Assembly (NCBI GenBank): GCA_934271525.1
Contig: CAKQRL010000011.1
Location: 5,232-69,231, forward strand
Reading direction: 5' to 3'
From: an uncultured Rhodocyclaceae bacterium
GTDB lineage: Bacteria; Pseudomonadota; Gammaproteobacteria; Burkholderiales; Rhodocyclaceae
DNA length: 64,000 nucleotides
Every line of letters begins with the position of its first letter. Position 1 is the first letter of the stretch. Shown piece after piece: positions 33,500 to 42,593 of this stretch. The notes under the pieces are model-generated. The model was not told the DNA's origin. It made no database searches and saw nothing but the letters and a program-made list of their open reading frames with translations. Made by a program: the position numbers and the translations under genes.

Positions 33500-34568
33500 G
33501 GTTGGATTGCTGCACGTTTAAATTTAACACTTCCAACCCCGCGGCAGAAAGTGCGGATTTTAAAGAATCACAAGCCAATGCAAGCGTTTGCGCGGTGGCA
33601 TTGTTTGGGGTTTCTATCAACAAGGTAATTTGGTGTTGGGCGTTTAATCGCAGTTGGGCGTCAATATTGCCTAAGGATGGCAGTTGCAATTTCAAGCGCG
33701 TGTGCCATTGCCGCGTATCAACTTCCTTTTGATTGCGGCCTTCTTCGTTGATTTCCCATTGCATTTCTTGACCTTGCCAAATTTGGCCTTGCCACAAAAA
33801 TTGTTGGGTTGCCAAGGCATCCAATTGTTGTTGCACAATGGGTGCAATTTCGCGTGGAATATTTAAAAGATGTTCGTGGCTTTGCGTTTGTTGATTCGCC
33901 ATCAAAAAAGTATTTTGGCTATGCGCGGTTTGGCTTGTTTGATTGGCAGCTGCTGCTTGATTTGCCGCACTTTGATTTTGGGCGGATTGTTGCGCCTGCG
34001 GTTCTTGCCTTAAAAGTGCTGTGGGGATTTTGCCTTCCACCCAACGCGCTTGGTGTGATTCATAAAACATTCCGCTGGTAGTCAGCGCTGTTTTTAAATT
34101 TTGCGCAATTTCAGGCGCTGTTGGCGGCAGATTTTGCAAAATGGGTTTGGCGTTGTTCAGCGGCAATGCCTTTGTCGTTTGGTTGGAGTCTTTTTGCAAC
34201 AATTCGTTGATGAATTGCCCTGTGCGTGAAAGCGTGGTGGCAACCGATTGTTTGCCCTCTTGCGCATTTTTATTATTGAGCAACGCCAGCGCCATTTTGC
34301 CGTTGTTTTCAATGACTTCCAATTCCAAACTATCGCCCGATTTTGCCGAAAAAGGCAAAGCCAATGTAATTTCACGTTGCCCAACCATTGCGCGATAAGT
34401 GCCGTTGGGCAGTTGTTGTTGGATTACCGCCGTGAATTGTTGCCCCACGGCTGTGTTGGACAAAATGGCTGAAAGTTGGGAGATCGCCGGTGTTGCCTGG
34501 TTGGGAATCGGCGTTTGTGTGCGCGGTTGCAATAATTGCAGGGAACTGGCAATGTCGGGCGGAATCAT
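33486..34568 (-). CDS. fliK: Flagellar hook-length control protein FliK
   Basis: 360 residues. A long Gln/Asn/Thr-rich N-terminal ruler and a conserved C-terminal domain with QWEINEEGRNQ and WHTRLKLQLPSLGNIDAQLRL. FliK measures hook length and switches export specificity through FlhB. Upstream of its ATG lies a solo repeat motif whose GGA is the only Shine-Dalgarno-like sequence. Confidence 0.88.
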   Translation of the reverse strand: MIPPDIASSLQLLQPRTQTPIPNQATPAISQLSAILSNTAVGQQFTAVIQQQLPNGTYRAMVGQREITLALPFSAKSGDSLELEVIENNGKMALALLNNKNAQEGKQSVATTLSRTGQFINELLQKDSNQTTKALPLNNAKPILQNLPPTAPEIAQNLKTALTTSGMFYESHQARWVEGKIPTALLRQEPQAQQSAQNQSAANQAAAANQTSQTAHSQNTFLMANQQTQSHEHLLNIPREIAPIVQQQLDALATQQFLWQGQIWQGQEMQWEINEEGRNQKEVDTRQWHTRLKLQLPSLGNIDAQLRLNAQHQITLLIETPNNATAQTLALACDSLKSALSAAGLEVLNLNVQQSNHGKT

Positions 34569-34574
34569 TTTTTT

Positions 34575-34586
34575 TCCACGGTAAAC
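34575..34586 (-). repeat. Solo motif just upstream of fliK
   Basis: Exact copy on the minus strand, ending 6 bases before the fliK ATG on that strand. Confidence 0.85.
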
Positions 34587-34605
34587 GTTAAATAATTTTC
34601 AATTT

Positions 34606-34878
34606 TCATTGTGGACGCTTTGGCGTTTTAACAGCTAATCCTTTTAAAAGTTTTGCCACATCTTTGTGTTCGCTCAAAGCGCTCTCGTGCATAGCATTAA
34701 AACTGGCAAGGGTGTTGTTTAAGATGGTGTGCTCATCTTCATTTTGCGGCGGAGCGAGATTTTTTAATATATTTTCTAATTCTGATGTCAGCGGCACGCA
34801 AGCGCTCCACGCGTGGTTTGCCGCGTTTTTAACCAAGGCTTGCCGCAGATTTTCTAATTGCACAAAATTAGGATTCAT
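34606..34878 (-). CDS. FliT-like flagellar export chaperone (tentative)
   Basis: 90 residues, mostly helical, starting MNPNFVQLENLRQAL. Weak sequence similarity only; the call rests on size, helical content and position directly upstream of fliK, where FliT-type chaperones lie in betaproteobacteria. fliD and fliS are not in the window. Confidence 0.5.
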   Translation of the reverse strand: MNPNFVQLENLRQALVKNAANHAWSACVPLTSELENILKNLAPPQNEDEHTILNNTLASFNAMHESALSEHKDVAKLLKGLAVKTPKRPQ

Positions 34879-34934
34879 CGTTTTTCCTTTTAAAAATTTC
34901 ACACAAGTTTAAAGAAAGAATTGTGCCACTTGGG

Positions 34935-34940
34935 TATACT
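34935..34940 (+). promoter_or_regulatory. Possible -10 element for fliO
   Basis: TATACT lies 24 bases before the fliO ATG in the divergent fliT-fliO gap. No good -35 at 17 bp is visible, so support is weak. Confidence 0.3.
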
Positions 34941-34964
34941 TCCACAATCATTAAAGGAGATTTT

Positions 34965-35345
34965 ATGCGTTTTGGCTGGTTGTTGGTTTTTTTTGCGCCC
35001 AATGTTTTTGCGCAAGAATCAACAGAAATACCCACAGGCATTTATGGGCAAGCTTTTTTGTCTATGATTTTCATTTTGGCTTTGTTGATTTTTGCCGCTT
35101 GGCTGATGCGCCGTTTATCGGGCGGCAAATCCTTTGGCAACAAAAGCCTTAAAATTTTGGGCGGCGTGGCGTTGGGTCCACGCGAGCGCATTGTTTTAAT
35201 AGAAGTGGGCGAAGAATGTTTGGTTGTTGGCATTGTGCCCGGGCAAATCCGCACTTTGCATCGTTTGCCAAAAAATCAAATCCAATTGGATGTTGAACAA
35301 AAAAACTTTGCAGACTGGCTCAAACCCTTGCAGGCAAAAAAATGA
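34965..35345 (+). CDS. fliO: Flagellar export protein FliO
   Basis: 126 residues: a signal-like start (MRFGWLLVFFAPNVFAQ), one membrane segment (FLSMIFILALLIFAAWLM) and the cytoplasmic FliO domain (LGGVALGPRERIVLIEVGEECLVVGIVPGQI). It stabilises FliP during assembly of the export gate. AAAGGAGA precedes ATG 34965. Overlaps fliP by 4 bases. Confidence 0.92.
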   Translation: MRFGWLLVFFAPNVFAQESTEIPTGIYGQAFLSMIFILALLIFAAWLMRRLSGGKSFGNKSLKILGGVALGPRERIVLIEVGEECLVVGIVPGQIRTLHRLPKNQIQLDVEQKNFADWLKPLQAKK

Positions 35346-36079
35346 AAGCGTTTTTTATTTTTACTTTTTTGGCAATTTTGTCTTTGGGCGTTCATGCGCA
35401 AGAACTCTTGCCAGCCATTACTTCCACATCCAATGCGGATGGCGGAATCACATACAGCTTAACCATTGAAACGCTTTTGTTTTTAACCGCTTTAACCTTT
35501 ATTCCGCCGGCGTTGTTGTTGATGACGAGTTTCACCCGAATCATCATCGTTTTGTCGCTCATGCGCAGTGCGCTGGGCACGCAAACCACGCCGCCCACAC
35601 AAATTTTGTTGGCGCTGGCGTTGTTTTTAACTTTTTTTGTGATGGCGCCCACTTTTGAAAAAGTTTATAACCAAGCTTATTTGCCTTTGTCCAACAACGA
35701 AATCAACATTATGGAAGCGGCAAAACGCGCCGCCATTCCCATGAAAAATTTTATGCTCTCGCAAACGCGTGAATCGGATATTGCCGTTTTTGCCAATGTG
35801 GCAGAAATCAAAAACATTGAATCGCCCGAAGCAGTGCCTATGCGCATTTTGGTGCCCGCTTTTGTGATTAGCGAACTCAAAACCGCTTTTCAAATTGGTT
35901 TTGTGATTTATATTCCTTTTTTAATTATTGATATGGTTGTGGCAAGTTTGTTGATGTCCATGGGGATGATGATGATGTCGCCCGTGATGGTTGCCTTGCC
36001 TTTTAAAATTATGTTGTTTGTTTTGGTGGATGGTTGGCATTTAATTATTGCCGCATTGGTTAAAAGTTTTTCTGTTTAA
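35342..36079 (+). CDS. fliP: Flagellar export gate protein FliP
   Basis: 245 residues. A signal peptide (MKAFFIFTFLAILSLGVHA), then LTALTFIPPALLLMTSFTRIIIVLSLMRSALG and the late GMMMMSPVMVALPFKIMLFVLVDGWHLI block are diagnostic. Forms the core of the type III export gate with FliQ and FliR. Confidence 0.97.
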   Translation: MKAFFIFTFLAILSLGVHAQELLPAITSTSNADGGITYSLTIETLLFLTALTFIPPALLLMTSFTRIIIVLSLMRSALGTQTTPPTQILLALALFLTFFVMAPTFEKVYNQAYLPLSNNEINIMEAAKRAAIPMKNFMLSQTRESDIAVFANVAEIKNIESPEAVPMRILVPAFVISELKTAFQIGFVIYIPFLIIDMVVASLLMSMGMMMMSPVMVALPFKIMLFVLVDGWHLIIAALVKSFSV

Positions 36080-36095
36080 AAAAAGGAGCATAAAA

Positions 36096-36365
36096 ATGAC
36101 TTCTGGAATGGTGATGGAAATTGCACGCGCTGCCATTCAAATGACTTTAATTTTGGTAGGCCCTTTGTTATTAGCATCGCTGATTGTGGGTTTGATGGTG
36201 AGCATTTTTCAAGCCGCCACGCAAATTAACGAATCCACCTTGCAATTTGTGCCCAAATTGGTTGCCATTTTTGCCGTGATGATGTTCGCAGGCCCGTGGA
36301 TGTTACAATCTATGGTGAATTATATGCGTGAATTATTCAACAGCATTCCACAAATTATTGGATAA
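36096..36365 (+). CDS. fliQ: Flagellar export gate protein FliQ
   Basis: 89 residues with two membrane helices and the conserved LVGPLLLASLIVGLMVSIFQAATQINE. AAAAGGAG precedes ATG 36096. The usual next gene, fliR, is absent; a repeat palindrome and polysaccharide genes follow. Confidence 0.96.
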   Translation: MTSGMVMEIARAAIQMTLILVGPLLLASLIVGLMVSIFQAATQINESTLQFVPKLVAIFAVMMFAGPWMLQSMVNYMRELFNSIPQIIG

Positions 36366-36370
36366 AAAAA

Positions 36371-36421
36371 TCCACGGTCAACCCAATATTTTTTTGAAAA
36401 AAATATTGGGTTGACCGTGGA
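36371..36421. repeat. Perfect 51-bp palindrome of two GTTNACCGTGGA half-elements
   Basis: Arms of 25 bp (36371-36395 and 36397-36421) are exact reverse complements around a single G. This is the best-preserved copy of the element and the natural reference for its consensus. It lies between fliQ and the polysaccharide cluster. Confidence 0.95.
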
Positions 36422-36432
36422 AAATCATCAAA

Positions 36433-37602
36433 ATGAATATTCTTTTTAACGCTACGCCACTTTTAACGCCTTTAACGGGCATTGGGCAATATGTTTTGCA
36501 ATTGTTTTCAGAATTGAACAAAAAACCAAACATTCAACTTTATGCTTATTATCCTTTTGGTTTAAAAAAAGGATTCTTTTTGCCGACTTTTAATGAATCA
36601 AAAGCAGAAGATTCTTTTAAAAATAATATCAAAAAAAATGCGGTGCGTTTTTTAACCAAAATTCCATTTCAGCGCGATTTGCGGCATTTTTTGGAACCGT
36701 TGGTTTTTCAGCATCGCGTGCAAAACTTGCCGAAAAATACGATTTACCACGAGCCGAGCTACGTTTGCTTTCCTTTTGAACATGCAAAAGCCGCCACCAT
36801 TTGCGATTTGTCGACTTTTGATTGTCCAGAATTTCATCCCGTATCGCGTGTGCGTTTTTTGGAAAAGGGGTTGCCAAAAACGCTAGAAACTGCGGAAAAA
36901 ATTTTTGTGATTTCACAATTCACAAAACAACGTTTAGCGCATTGGTTTTCCGTGCCAGATAACAAAATCGTCTGCACCTATTTGGCGGCGCGCGCGGCAT
37001 TTCATCCGCGAACCGAAATGGCGTGCCAGTCGGCGCTTCAAAAATACAATTTAAAATCAAAAAGTTATGTGTTGAGCATTGGCACTTTGGAGCCGCGCAA
37101 AAACCTAACACGGCTTTTTGAAGCCTTTGCTTTGTTGCCCTCAACATTGCGAAAATGTTACCCATTAGCCATTGCAGGCAAAGAAGGCTGGCATGAAAAA
37201 GGTTTGATTCGCGCCGCGCAAATTTTGGAAGAAAAAGGCGAGTTGCGCTTTTTGGGTTTTGTGCCAGATTCGGACTTGCCGTTTTTGTTAAACGCTGCTG
37301 CCGCTTTTGCGTATCCGTCTATTTATGAAGGCTTTGGTTTGCCGGTTTTGGAAGCCTTGGCAAGCGGCACGCCAACCGTGGCATCCAATGCCACTTCTAT
37401 TCCCGAAGTAGCAGGCGATGCCGCTTTGTTGCACGCCCCCGAAGACGTCGAATCTTTAAAAAATCACCTACAACATATTTTGGAAAACAAAGCATTGGCG
37501 GATTCGCTGGCAAAAAAAGGTTTAGAGCAAGCCCAAAAATTTTCTTGGGCAAAATGCGCGGAGGATACCGCCGCCGCTTATGCAGATATTTTGCCGTGTT
37601 AA
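36433..37602 (+). CDS. GT4-family glycosyltransferase
   Basis: 389 residues of GT-B fold. The donor-binding half shows SIGTLEPRKNLTRLFEAF, RFLGFVPDSDLPFLLNAA and the E-x7-E motif in YPSIYEGFGLPVLEALASGTPTVAS. Likely a mannosyl- or rhamnosyl-type transferase for O-antigen or another surface glycan. First gene of the cluster, directly after the perfect palindrome. Confidence 0.9.
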   Translation: MNILFNATPLLTPLTGIGQYVLQLFSELNKKPNIQLYAYYPFGLKKGFFLPTFNESKAEDSFKNNIKKNAVRFLTKIPFQRDLRHFLEPLVFQHRVQNLPKNTIYHEPSYVCFPFEHAKAATICDLSTFDCPEFHPVSRVRFLEKGLPKTLETAEKIFVISQFTKQRLAHWFSVPDNKIVCTYLAARAAFHPRTEMACQSALQKYNLKSKSYVLSIGTLEPRKNLTRLFEAFALLPSTLRKCYPLAIAGKEGWHEKGLIRAAQILEEKGELRFLGFVPDSDLPFLLNAAAAFAYPSIYEGFGLPVLEALASGTPTVASNATSIPEVAGDAALLHAPEDVESLKNHLQHILENKALADSLAKKGLEQAQKFSWAKCAEDTAAAYADILPC

Positions 37603-37632
37603 AATGGCACATTTTTAACAGCGAAAGCCACA

Positions 37633-38433
37633 ATGTTTCTTAAAAACATTTTTGTTTCCTGCTTGCAATACCGCGGGTTGATTAAAGCCATTACTTTGCG
37701 CGAAATTTATAGCCGCTACGCTGCATCCTTGCTGGGACCTTTGTGGATTGTCTTCCCACCGTTGTTTTCTGTGTTGGTTTATACCTTTGTTTTTGCGCGG
37801 CTTTTGAATCCGAAAATATCCGGTATTGATAGCCCATACGCTTACACCATCTACATTTGCGCTGGAACGGTGGTTTGGACGGCGTTTTTGGAAGTGATTA
37901 CCAAATCCAAAGATATTTTCATTACCAACGCGCAGTTGATCAAAAAAGCCAGTTTTCCGCGCATTGTGCTATTTGTGCCAATTGTGTTGATTGCTTTTTT
38001 AAACGCCACTGTGGTTTTGGCGGTGAACGTGTTGCTTGTGATGGCGCTGGGTTTTTCCTTCAAAATCACTGCTTTTTTGCTCTATATTCCATCTGTTTTG
38101 TTGATTATGTTTTTGGCGTTGGGTTTGGGGGCGGTTTTGTCCATCATCAACGTTTTTTTGCGCGATGCCGGGCAGCTCACAGGCACTTTTTGCCAAATTT
38201 TGTATTGGGCAACGCCGATTGTTTATCCGTTATCGGTTATTCCAGAAAAGTGGCATTTGTTGCTTTCTTTAAATCCCGTTTTGCCAATTATTGATTTGGC
38301 GCGCTACGCCTTTTTGGATGCGTCGATGAATTTTTGGATGCTTTTATACCCTTTGACATTGTCCATTATTACTGGCTCTTTGGCGTTAATTATGTATCGC
38401 CGTTCTCGCTCCGACATTTTGGATCAAATTTAA
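37633..38433 (+). CDS. ABC-2 polysaccharide export permease (Wzm-like)
   Basis: 266 residues with six membrane segments. REIYSRYAASLLGPLWIVFPPLFSVLVYTFVF and GTFCQILYWATPIVYPLSVIP match Wzm/KpsM/TagG permeases. With the ATPase next to it, it exports an undecaprenyl-linked glycan to the periplasm. Confidence 0.92.
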   Translation: MFLKNIFVSCLQYRGLIKAITLREIYSRYAASLLGPLWIVFPPLFSVLVYTFVFARLLNPKISGIDSPYAYTIYICAGTVVWTAFLEVITKSKDIFITNAQLIKKASFPRIVLFVPIVLIAFLNATVVLAVNVLLVMALGFSFKITAFLLYIPSVLLIMFLALGLGAVLSIINVFLRDAGQLTGTFCQILYWATPIVYPLSVIPEKWHLLLSLNPVLPIIDLARYAFLDASMNFWMLLYPLTLSIITGSLALIMYRRSRSDILDQI

Positions 38434-38437
38434 AACG

Positions 38438-39631
38438 ATGATTGAAGTCAAAAACCTAGGCAAAGCCTACCCCGTTATTTACAACCGCCGCCAAGCATTA
38501 GAAGTGTGGCTTGGCTTAAAAGGCGCACGCTACAACTGGGTGTTAAGAAACGTCAACTTCAAAATTGCCCAAGGGGAAACCGTGGGGCTTTTGGGAGTCA
38601 ATGGCGCTGGCAAATCCACAACTTTAAAACTCATCACCGGCACATCAATTCCAACCGAAGGCACAATCCGCACCGAAGGCAAAATTGCCGCTTTGTTGGA
38701 GTTGGGCATGGGTTTTCATTATGAATTAACCGGTCGGCAAAACGTGTTTTTGCAAGGTTATATGCAGGAACTAACCAAACAGCAAATAGAAGAATTGATT
38801 CCATCTATTGAAGCCTTTGCCGATATTGGCGATTATTTTAACCAACCCTTGCGCACTTATTCTTCTGGTATGTTTGTGCGCTTGGCTTTTAGTGTAGCTA
38901 CTGCTGTGCGGCCGGATATTTTAATTGTGGATGAAGCCTTGGCTGTGGGCGATACTTATTTCAAACACAAATCCTTTGCACGCATTCGGCAATACCGCGA
39001 TGAAGGCGCAACCCTGCTCTTTGTTTCACACGATGCCGGTGCGGTGAAATCCATTTGCGATAGAACCATTTTGCTTGGCAAAGGCGGCGTGTTGATGGAT
39101 GGCAAACCGCACGAAGTGTTGGAAGTTTATAACGCGATGATTGCTGATAAATCCGCAGAATTTGAGCCAACCTTTGAAAAAGGGGCAAGTGCCACGCAAA
39201 AAGAAGCAGAGTTTTTATCCGTTAAAATGTTGAGCCGTGGCAATCCAACTTCACTTTTGGACACGGGCGAGCCTTTGACCTTGGAAGTGCGTTTCCGCGT
39301 GAATAAACCACTGCCTGATTTAACCGTGGGTTTTGAAATTCAAAACCGCTTGGGCGAAGAAATGTTCGGTGCGGATTCGGCATCCCGCAACGAATTGCTT
39401 AATATCGGCGTGCAAACGGGTGAAAAAGTTGTGGAATTTCGTCTGCCTGCTTTGAATCTCGGGCAAGGGCGTTATGCCATTGTTCTTTTTTTGCAATCGC
39501 GCGAATCGCAGTGGAATTTTGACCGTTGGGAGCGCGCTGCTTTTGTGGAAGTGGTGCCGCAAACCAATGCTTTGCCTTTTATTGGTGCGTGTCGCTTGGA
39601 TTTGGATATTGTGGAGATGAATAAACAATGA
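38438..39631 (+). CDS. ABC transporter ATPase with C-terminal glycan-binding domain (Wzt-like)
   Basis: 397 residues. Walker A GVNGAGKST, signature YSSGMFVRLAF and Walker B ILIVDEAL lie in the N-terminal 240 residues. The C-terminal beta-sandwich (about 260-395) resembles the Wzt carbohydrate-binding domain that checks the O-antigen terminus. Starts 4 bases after the permease and overlaps the next gene. Confidence 0.92.
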   Translation: MIEVKNLGKAYPVIYNRRQALEVWLGLKGARYNWVLRNVNFKIAQGETVGLLGVNGAGKSTTLKLITGTSIPTEGTIRTEGKIAALLELGMGFHYELTGRQNVFLQGYMQELTKQQIEELIPSIEAFADIGDYFNQPLRTYSSGMFVRLAFSVATAVRPDILIVDEALAVGDTYFKHKSFARIRQYRDEGATLLFVSHDAGAVKSICDRTILLGKGGVLMDGKPHEVLEVYNAMIADKSAEFEPTFEKGASATQKEAEFLSVKMLSRGNPTSLLDTGEPLTLEVRFRVNKPLPDLTVGFEIQNRLGEEMFGADSASRNELLNIGVQTGEKVVEFRLPALNLGQGRYAIVLFLQSRESQWNFDRWERAAFVEVVPQTNALPFIGACRLDLDIVEMNKQ

Positions 39632-40569
39632 AAAATCTCTACATTATTATTCCCGCTTTTAACGAATCCGCCATTTTAAAAAACAATGCGCAAACCATTT
39701 TAAAAGCCGCGCAATTTTCCACGGTAAACCCCATTTTATTTTTAATTGATGACGGCTCAACTGATAACACCGCAGCCGTTTTTGAAGAATTAAAACATTT
39801 GTATCCGCACAATATAAAAACCCTGCGCTTTTTGCGCAATTTTGGCAAAGAAGCGGCAATTTTTGCAGGATTACAAGCCGCTTTTGAAGATTCCAAAATG
39901 GCGGCGGCTGTGGTGATGGACGCAGATTTGCAACACCCGCCTGCGTTGTTGGCGCCAATGTTTCAAGCGTGGGAAAAAGGCGCAAAACTTGTGGAAGCCA
40001 AAAAAAATAAACGAGGCGATGAATCGTGGCTATACAAAAAATCCGCACAATTATTTTACAAACTCTTTGGCGCACTCTCGGGCGGCGTGGATTTTGAAGG
40101 TCAAACGGACTTCAAATGGTTAGACCGCGAAATTGTGGCGCATTACTTAAACTTTTCTGAAAAACGCAAATTCTTCCGCGGAATGATTGCGTGGCTGGGT
40201 GTTCCATCCGTGCAAATTCCTTTTGATGTGCCCGAGCGCAAAAATGGCAAAAGCCGCTGGCGCATCAGTGCACTTTTGCGCTACGCATTAGAAAACCTGC
40301 AATCTTTTTCTAATGCGCCCTTGCAAATAGTTTCTGCTTGCGGCGTTTTGTCTTTTTTTATTAGTTTTATTTTCGGCAGCATCGCGCTTTTTCAAAAAAT
40401 AAACGGCCAAGCGGTGGAAGGTTTTACAACATTAATTATTTTATTGAGTTTTTTCACAGCAATTATTATGTTGGCATTGGGTGTGGTGGGTTTTTATTTA
40501 TCCGCTATTTATAATGAATTAAAACAACGCCCAATTTATTTATTACAATCGCCAGAGAATAAAAAATGA
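39628..40569 (+). CDS. Polyprenyl-phosphate glycosyltransferase (DPM1/GtrB/ArnC-like, GT2)
   Basis: 313 residues. A GT-A domain with IPAFNES, DDGSTDNTA and DADLQHPP (DxD), then LDREIV, and two C-terminal membrane helices. It probably charges undecaprenyl phosphate with a sugar for the GT-C-like proteins downstream. A repeat copy encodes STVN near residue 31. Overlaps both neighbours by 4 bases. Confidence 0.92.
   Translation: MKNLYIIIPAFNESAILKNNAQTILKAAQFSTVNPILFLIDDGSTDNTAAVFEELKHLYPHNIKTLRFLRNFGKEAAIFAGLQAAFEDSKMAAAVVMDADLQHPPALLAPMFQAWEKGAKLVEAKKNKRGDESWLYKKSAQLFYKLFGALSGGVDFEGQTDFKWLDREIVAHYLNFSEKRKFFRGMIAWLGVPSVQIPFDVPERKNGKSRWRISALLRYALENLQSFSNAPLQIVSACGVLSFFISFIFGSIALFQKINGQAVEGFTTLIILLSFFTAIIMLALGVVGFYLSAIYNELKQRPIYLLQSPENKK
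39718..39729 (-). repeat. Solo motif inside the GT2 gene
   Basis: TCCACGGTAAAC read as STVN on the coding strand, just before the DDGSTDNT block. Confidence 0.85.
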
Positions 40570-40910
40570 AAGCAGTTATTTTAATTATCATCGCCGTTTT
40601 GTGTTCTGGTTTTGCGCAACTTGCTTTAAAAGCGGGTTCAGCGCAAATTCATAATGGTTGGCAAGCGTGGATTTTAAATCCTTATTTGTGGGCGGGGATG
40701 AGTTTTTATTTGGTTAGTTTTTATTTAAGCGTGCGCTTATATACAATGTTTCCATTGAGTTGGTTATCACCTTTAATGGCTGGTGCGGTTTTTCTCGTTG
40801 TTTTTATCGGCGCTGTTTTCTTTTTTTCTGAACATATTACGTTTTATAAAATTAGCGGTTGTGTTTTTATTCTCATCGGTATTTGGTGTTTGAGTCAAAG
40901 CCAACATTGA
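40566..40910 (+). CDS. SMR/EamA-like four-helix membrane protein (ArnE/ArnF-like flippase)
   Basis: 114 residues with four membrane helices (VILIIIAVLCSGFAQLALKAG at the start; PLSWLSPLMAGAVFLVVFIGAVFFFSE). Resembles small multidrug resistance proteins; next to a polyprenyl-phosphate transferase the likely job is flipping the charged lipid. Overlaps the GT2 gene (ATGA). Confidence 0.8.
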   Translation: MKAVILIIIAVLCSGFAQLALKAGSAQIHNGWQAWILNPYLWAGMSFYLVSFYLSVRLYTMFPLSWLSPLMAGAVFLVVFIGAVFFFSEHITFYKISGCVFILIGIWCLSQSQH

Positions 40911-40916
40911 CGATTT

Positions 40917-40928
40917 TCCACGGTAAAC
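40917..40928 (-). repeat. Solo half-element before the first GT-C-like gene
   Basis: TCCACGGTAAAC plus a T7GA5 centre half, directly followed by the ATG at 40947. The right arm is missing. Confidence 0.85.
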
Positions 40929-40946
40929 AAAATATTTTTTTGAAAA

Positions 40947-42593
40947 ATGAAAAAATATATTGCCATTTTTATTATTTGTTGCATTTATTTTTATTTTACC
41001 TTTGGTTTTAAAATTTTAAATCCATTAGAAATCAGCTGGTTTTGGAAAAATAGCGACCCTGTGCAACAATATTTGGGTTGGTCTTTTTTTAGGAATGAAG
41101 TGTGGCACTGGCCACCGGGCTTAACAGAAACTTTTAATGTGGCGCAGCCTTTGTCAATTGGGCTAACCGATTCGCTACCACTTTTGGCTTTTTTATTAAA
41201 ACCTTTTTCTTTTCTTTTGCCCGATGATTTTCAATATTTTGGTTTTTATATTTTGATTAGTTTATTTTTGCAAGGTGTTTTTGCTTGCTTATTAGCTCAA
41301 CGTTATACAGAAAATAAAATTTTGCAAATATTGTTTAGCACTTTTTTCATTTTAAGCCCGCCAATGTTGTTGCGTTTGAATATTCACGTGGCGCTCGCAT
41401 CGCACTGGCTTATTTTAGTCGCTATTTATGATTATCCAAAAAGTTGGAATTTTAAATTTTTATTTGTTTTAACAGCCTTATCATCGCTGATTCATCCTTA
41501 TTTGATGGCAATGGTGTTTGCTTTATTCTTTTTTAAAATGATTTTTAATAATTCTTTGAATATTAAAATCCGTTTTTTACATTTTGTTTTTTGTTCTTCC
41601 TTTTCGCTTTTTTTGAGTTATTTGTGTGGGCAGTTTTTGAGTTTTAATAGTGTTTATGCCAGCGGTTTTGGCGATTTTTCTAGTAATTTATTGAGTTTTT
41701 TTGATTCTAATTTTATTTCAACCGAGGGTTTAACCCTGCCCATCTTTTTTGGAGTAAATCCTTTTGAACGCGCCACGCAATATTTGGGTTTTGGTTTAAT
41801 TTTATGTTTAATTTTGGTCTTATTTTTAAAATTTTTCAGCAAACAAAAAATTATAATTTTTGGCAAAGAACATCAAGGCTTGTTGCCGTGCGTTTTTGTG
41901 ATGGCATTTTTTTCTTTGGCAACGCCTATTTATTTTTTAAACACGCCCATTATTGAAATTCCTATTTACGATTGGCAAATATTTCGCCCTTTGGCGCAAA
42001 TGTTTCGCGCAAGCGCTCGTTTTGCATGGCCGTTATTTTATGTGGTGAATATTTTTATTTTAGCGTTTTTATTAAAACGTTTTTCTCCAAAAATTTGTAT
42101 GCTTATTTTTTCTGCCGCATTGATTTTGCAAATTGTGGATTTAGCGCCAAAATACCAAACTATTCAAAAATGGCACCAAAAAATCAATCAAAATCTCTTG
42201 TGGGCGCATTTTCCAGAGGAATGGAATCAATACGCCAAAAAAAATGCCAATATGGTGTTTATTACATTTTCCATTGCTTTTCCAACAGAAAATCCCAATG
42301 TTTATCTTGTTTCTTGGCCGTATTATTTTGAGCGCATTGTTAATCCTTCTTATTTTGCCTACCAACACAAAATGCACGGCAATTACAATTTTTCACGTTG
42401 GGATGAGGATAAAGCGCGCACTTTTATGTTTGAACATTGGGAAAGTTTAAAAGCAGGCAAACCCGCGCCAAATACCTTGTATGTTTTTTTGGAAGATTTG
42501 AGCACTGATTTTTTGAAAAAAGAATTGCCCAAAAATTTATATTCTCAGTTATTATTCCAAAATTCTTACCACTTGTTGCCCATTCAAAAATGA
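40947..42593 (+). CDS. Large polytopic membrane protein, copy 1 of a tandem triplet (GT-C-like)
   Basis: 548 residues with about ten membrane segments and a soluble C-terminal domain. Blocks shared with the next two genes include GLTDSLPLLAFLLKPF, LSPPMLLRLNIHVALASHWLI, IHPYLMAMVFALFFF and FRASARFAWPLFYVVN. The layout (membrane barrel, then small extracytoplasmic domain) suggests a polyprenol-phosphate-dependent glycosyltransferase, perhaps of the DUF6311 type, but I cannot confirm the family. Strongly AT-rich. Overlaps copy 2 by 4 bases. Confidence 0.65.
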   Translation: MKKYIAIFIICCIYFYFTFGFKILNPLEISWFWKNSDPVQQYLGWSFFRNEVWHWPPGLTETFNVAQPLSIGLTDSLPLLAFLLKPFSFLLPDDFQYFGFYILISLFLQGVFACLLAQRYTENKILQILFSTFFILSPPMLLRLNIHVALASHWLILVAIYDYPKSWNFKFLFVLTALSSLIHPYLMAMVFALFFFKMIFNNSLNIKIRFLHFVFCSSFSLFLSYLCGQFLSFNSVYASGFGDFSSNLLSFFDSNFISTEGLTLPIFFGVNPFERATQYLGFGLILCLILVLFLKFFSKQKIIIFGKEHQGLLPCVFVMAFFSLATPIYFLNTPIIEIPIYDWQIFRPLAQMFRASARFAWPLFYVVNIFILAFLLKRFSPKICMLIFSAALILQIVDLAPKYQTIQKWHQKINQNLLWAHFPEEWNQYAKKNANMVFITFSIAFPTENPNVYLVSWPYYFERIVNPSYFAYQHKMHGNYNFSRWDEDKARTFMFEHWESLKAGKPAPNTLYVFLEDLSTDFLKKELPKNLYSQLLFQNSYHLLPIQK

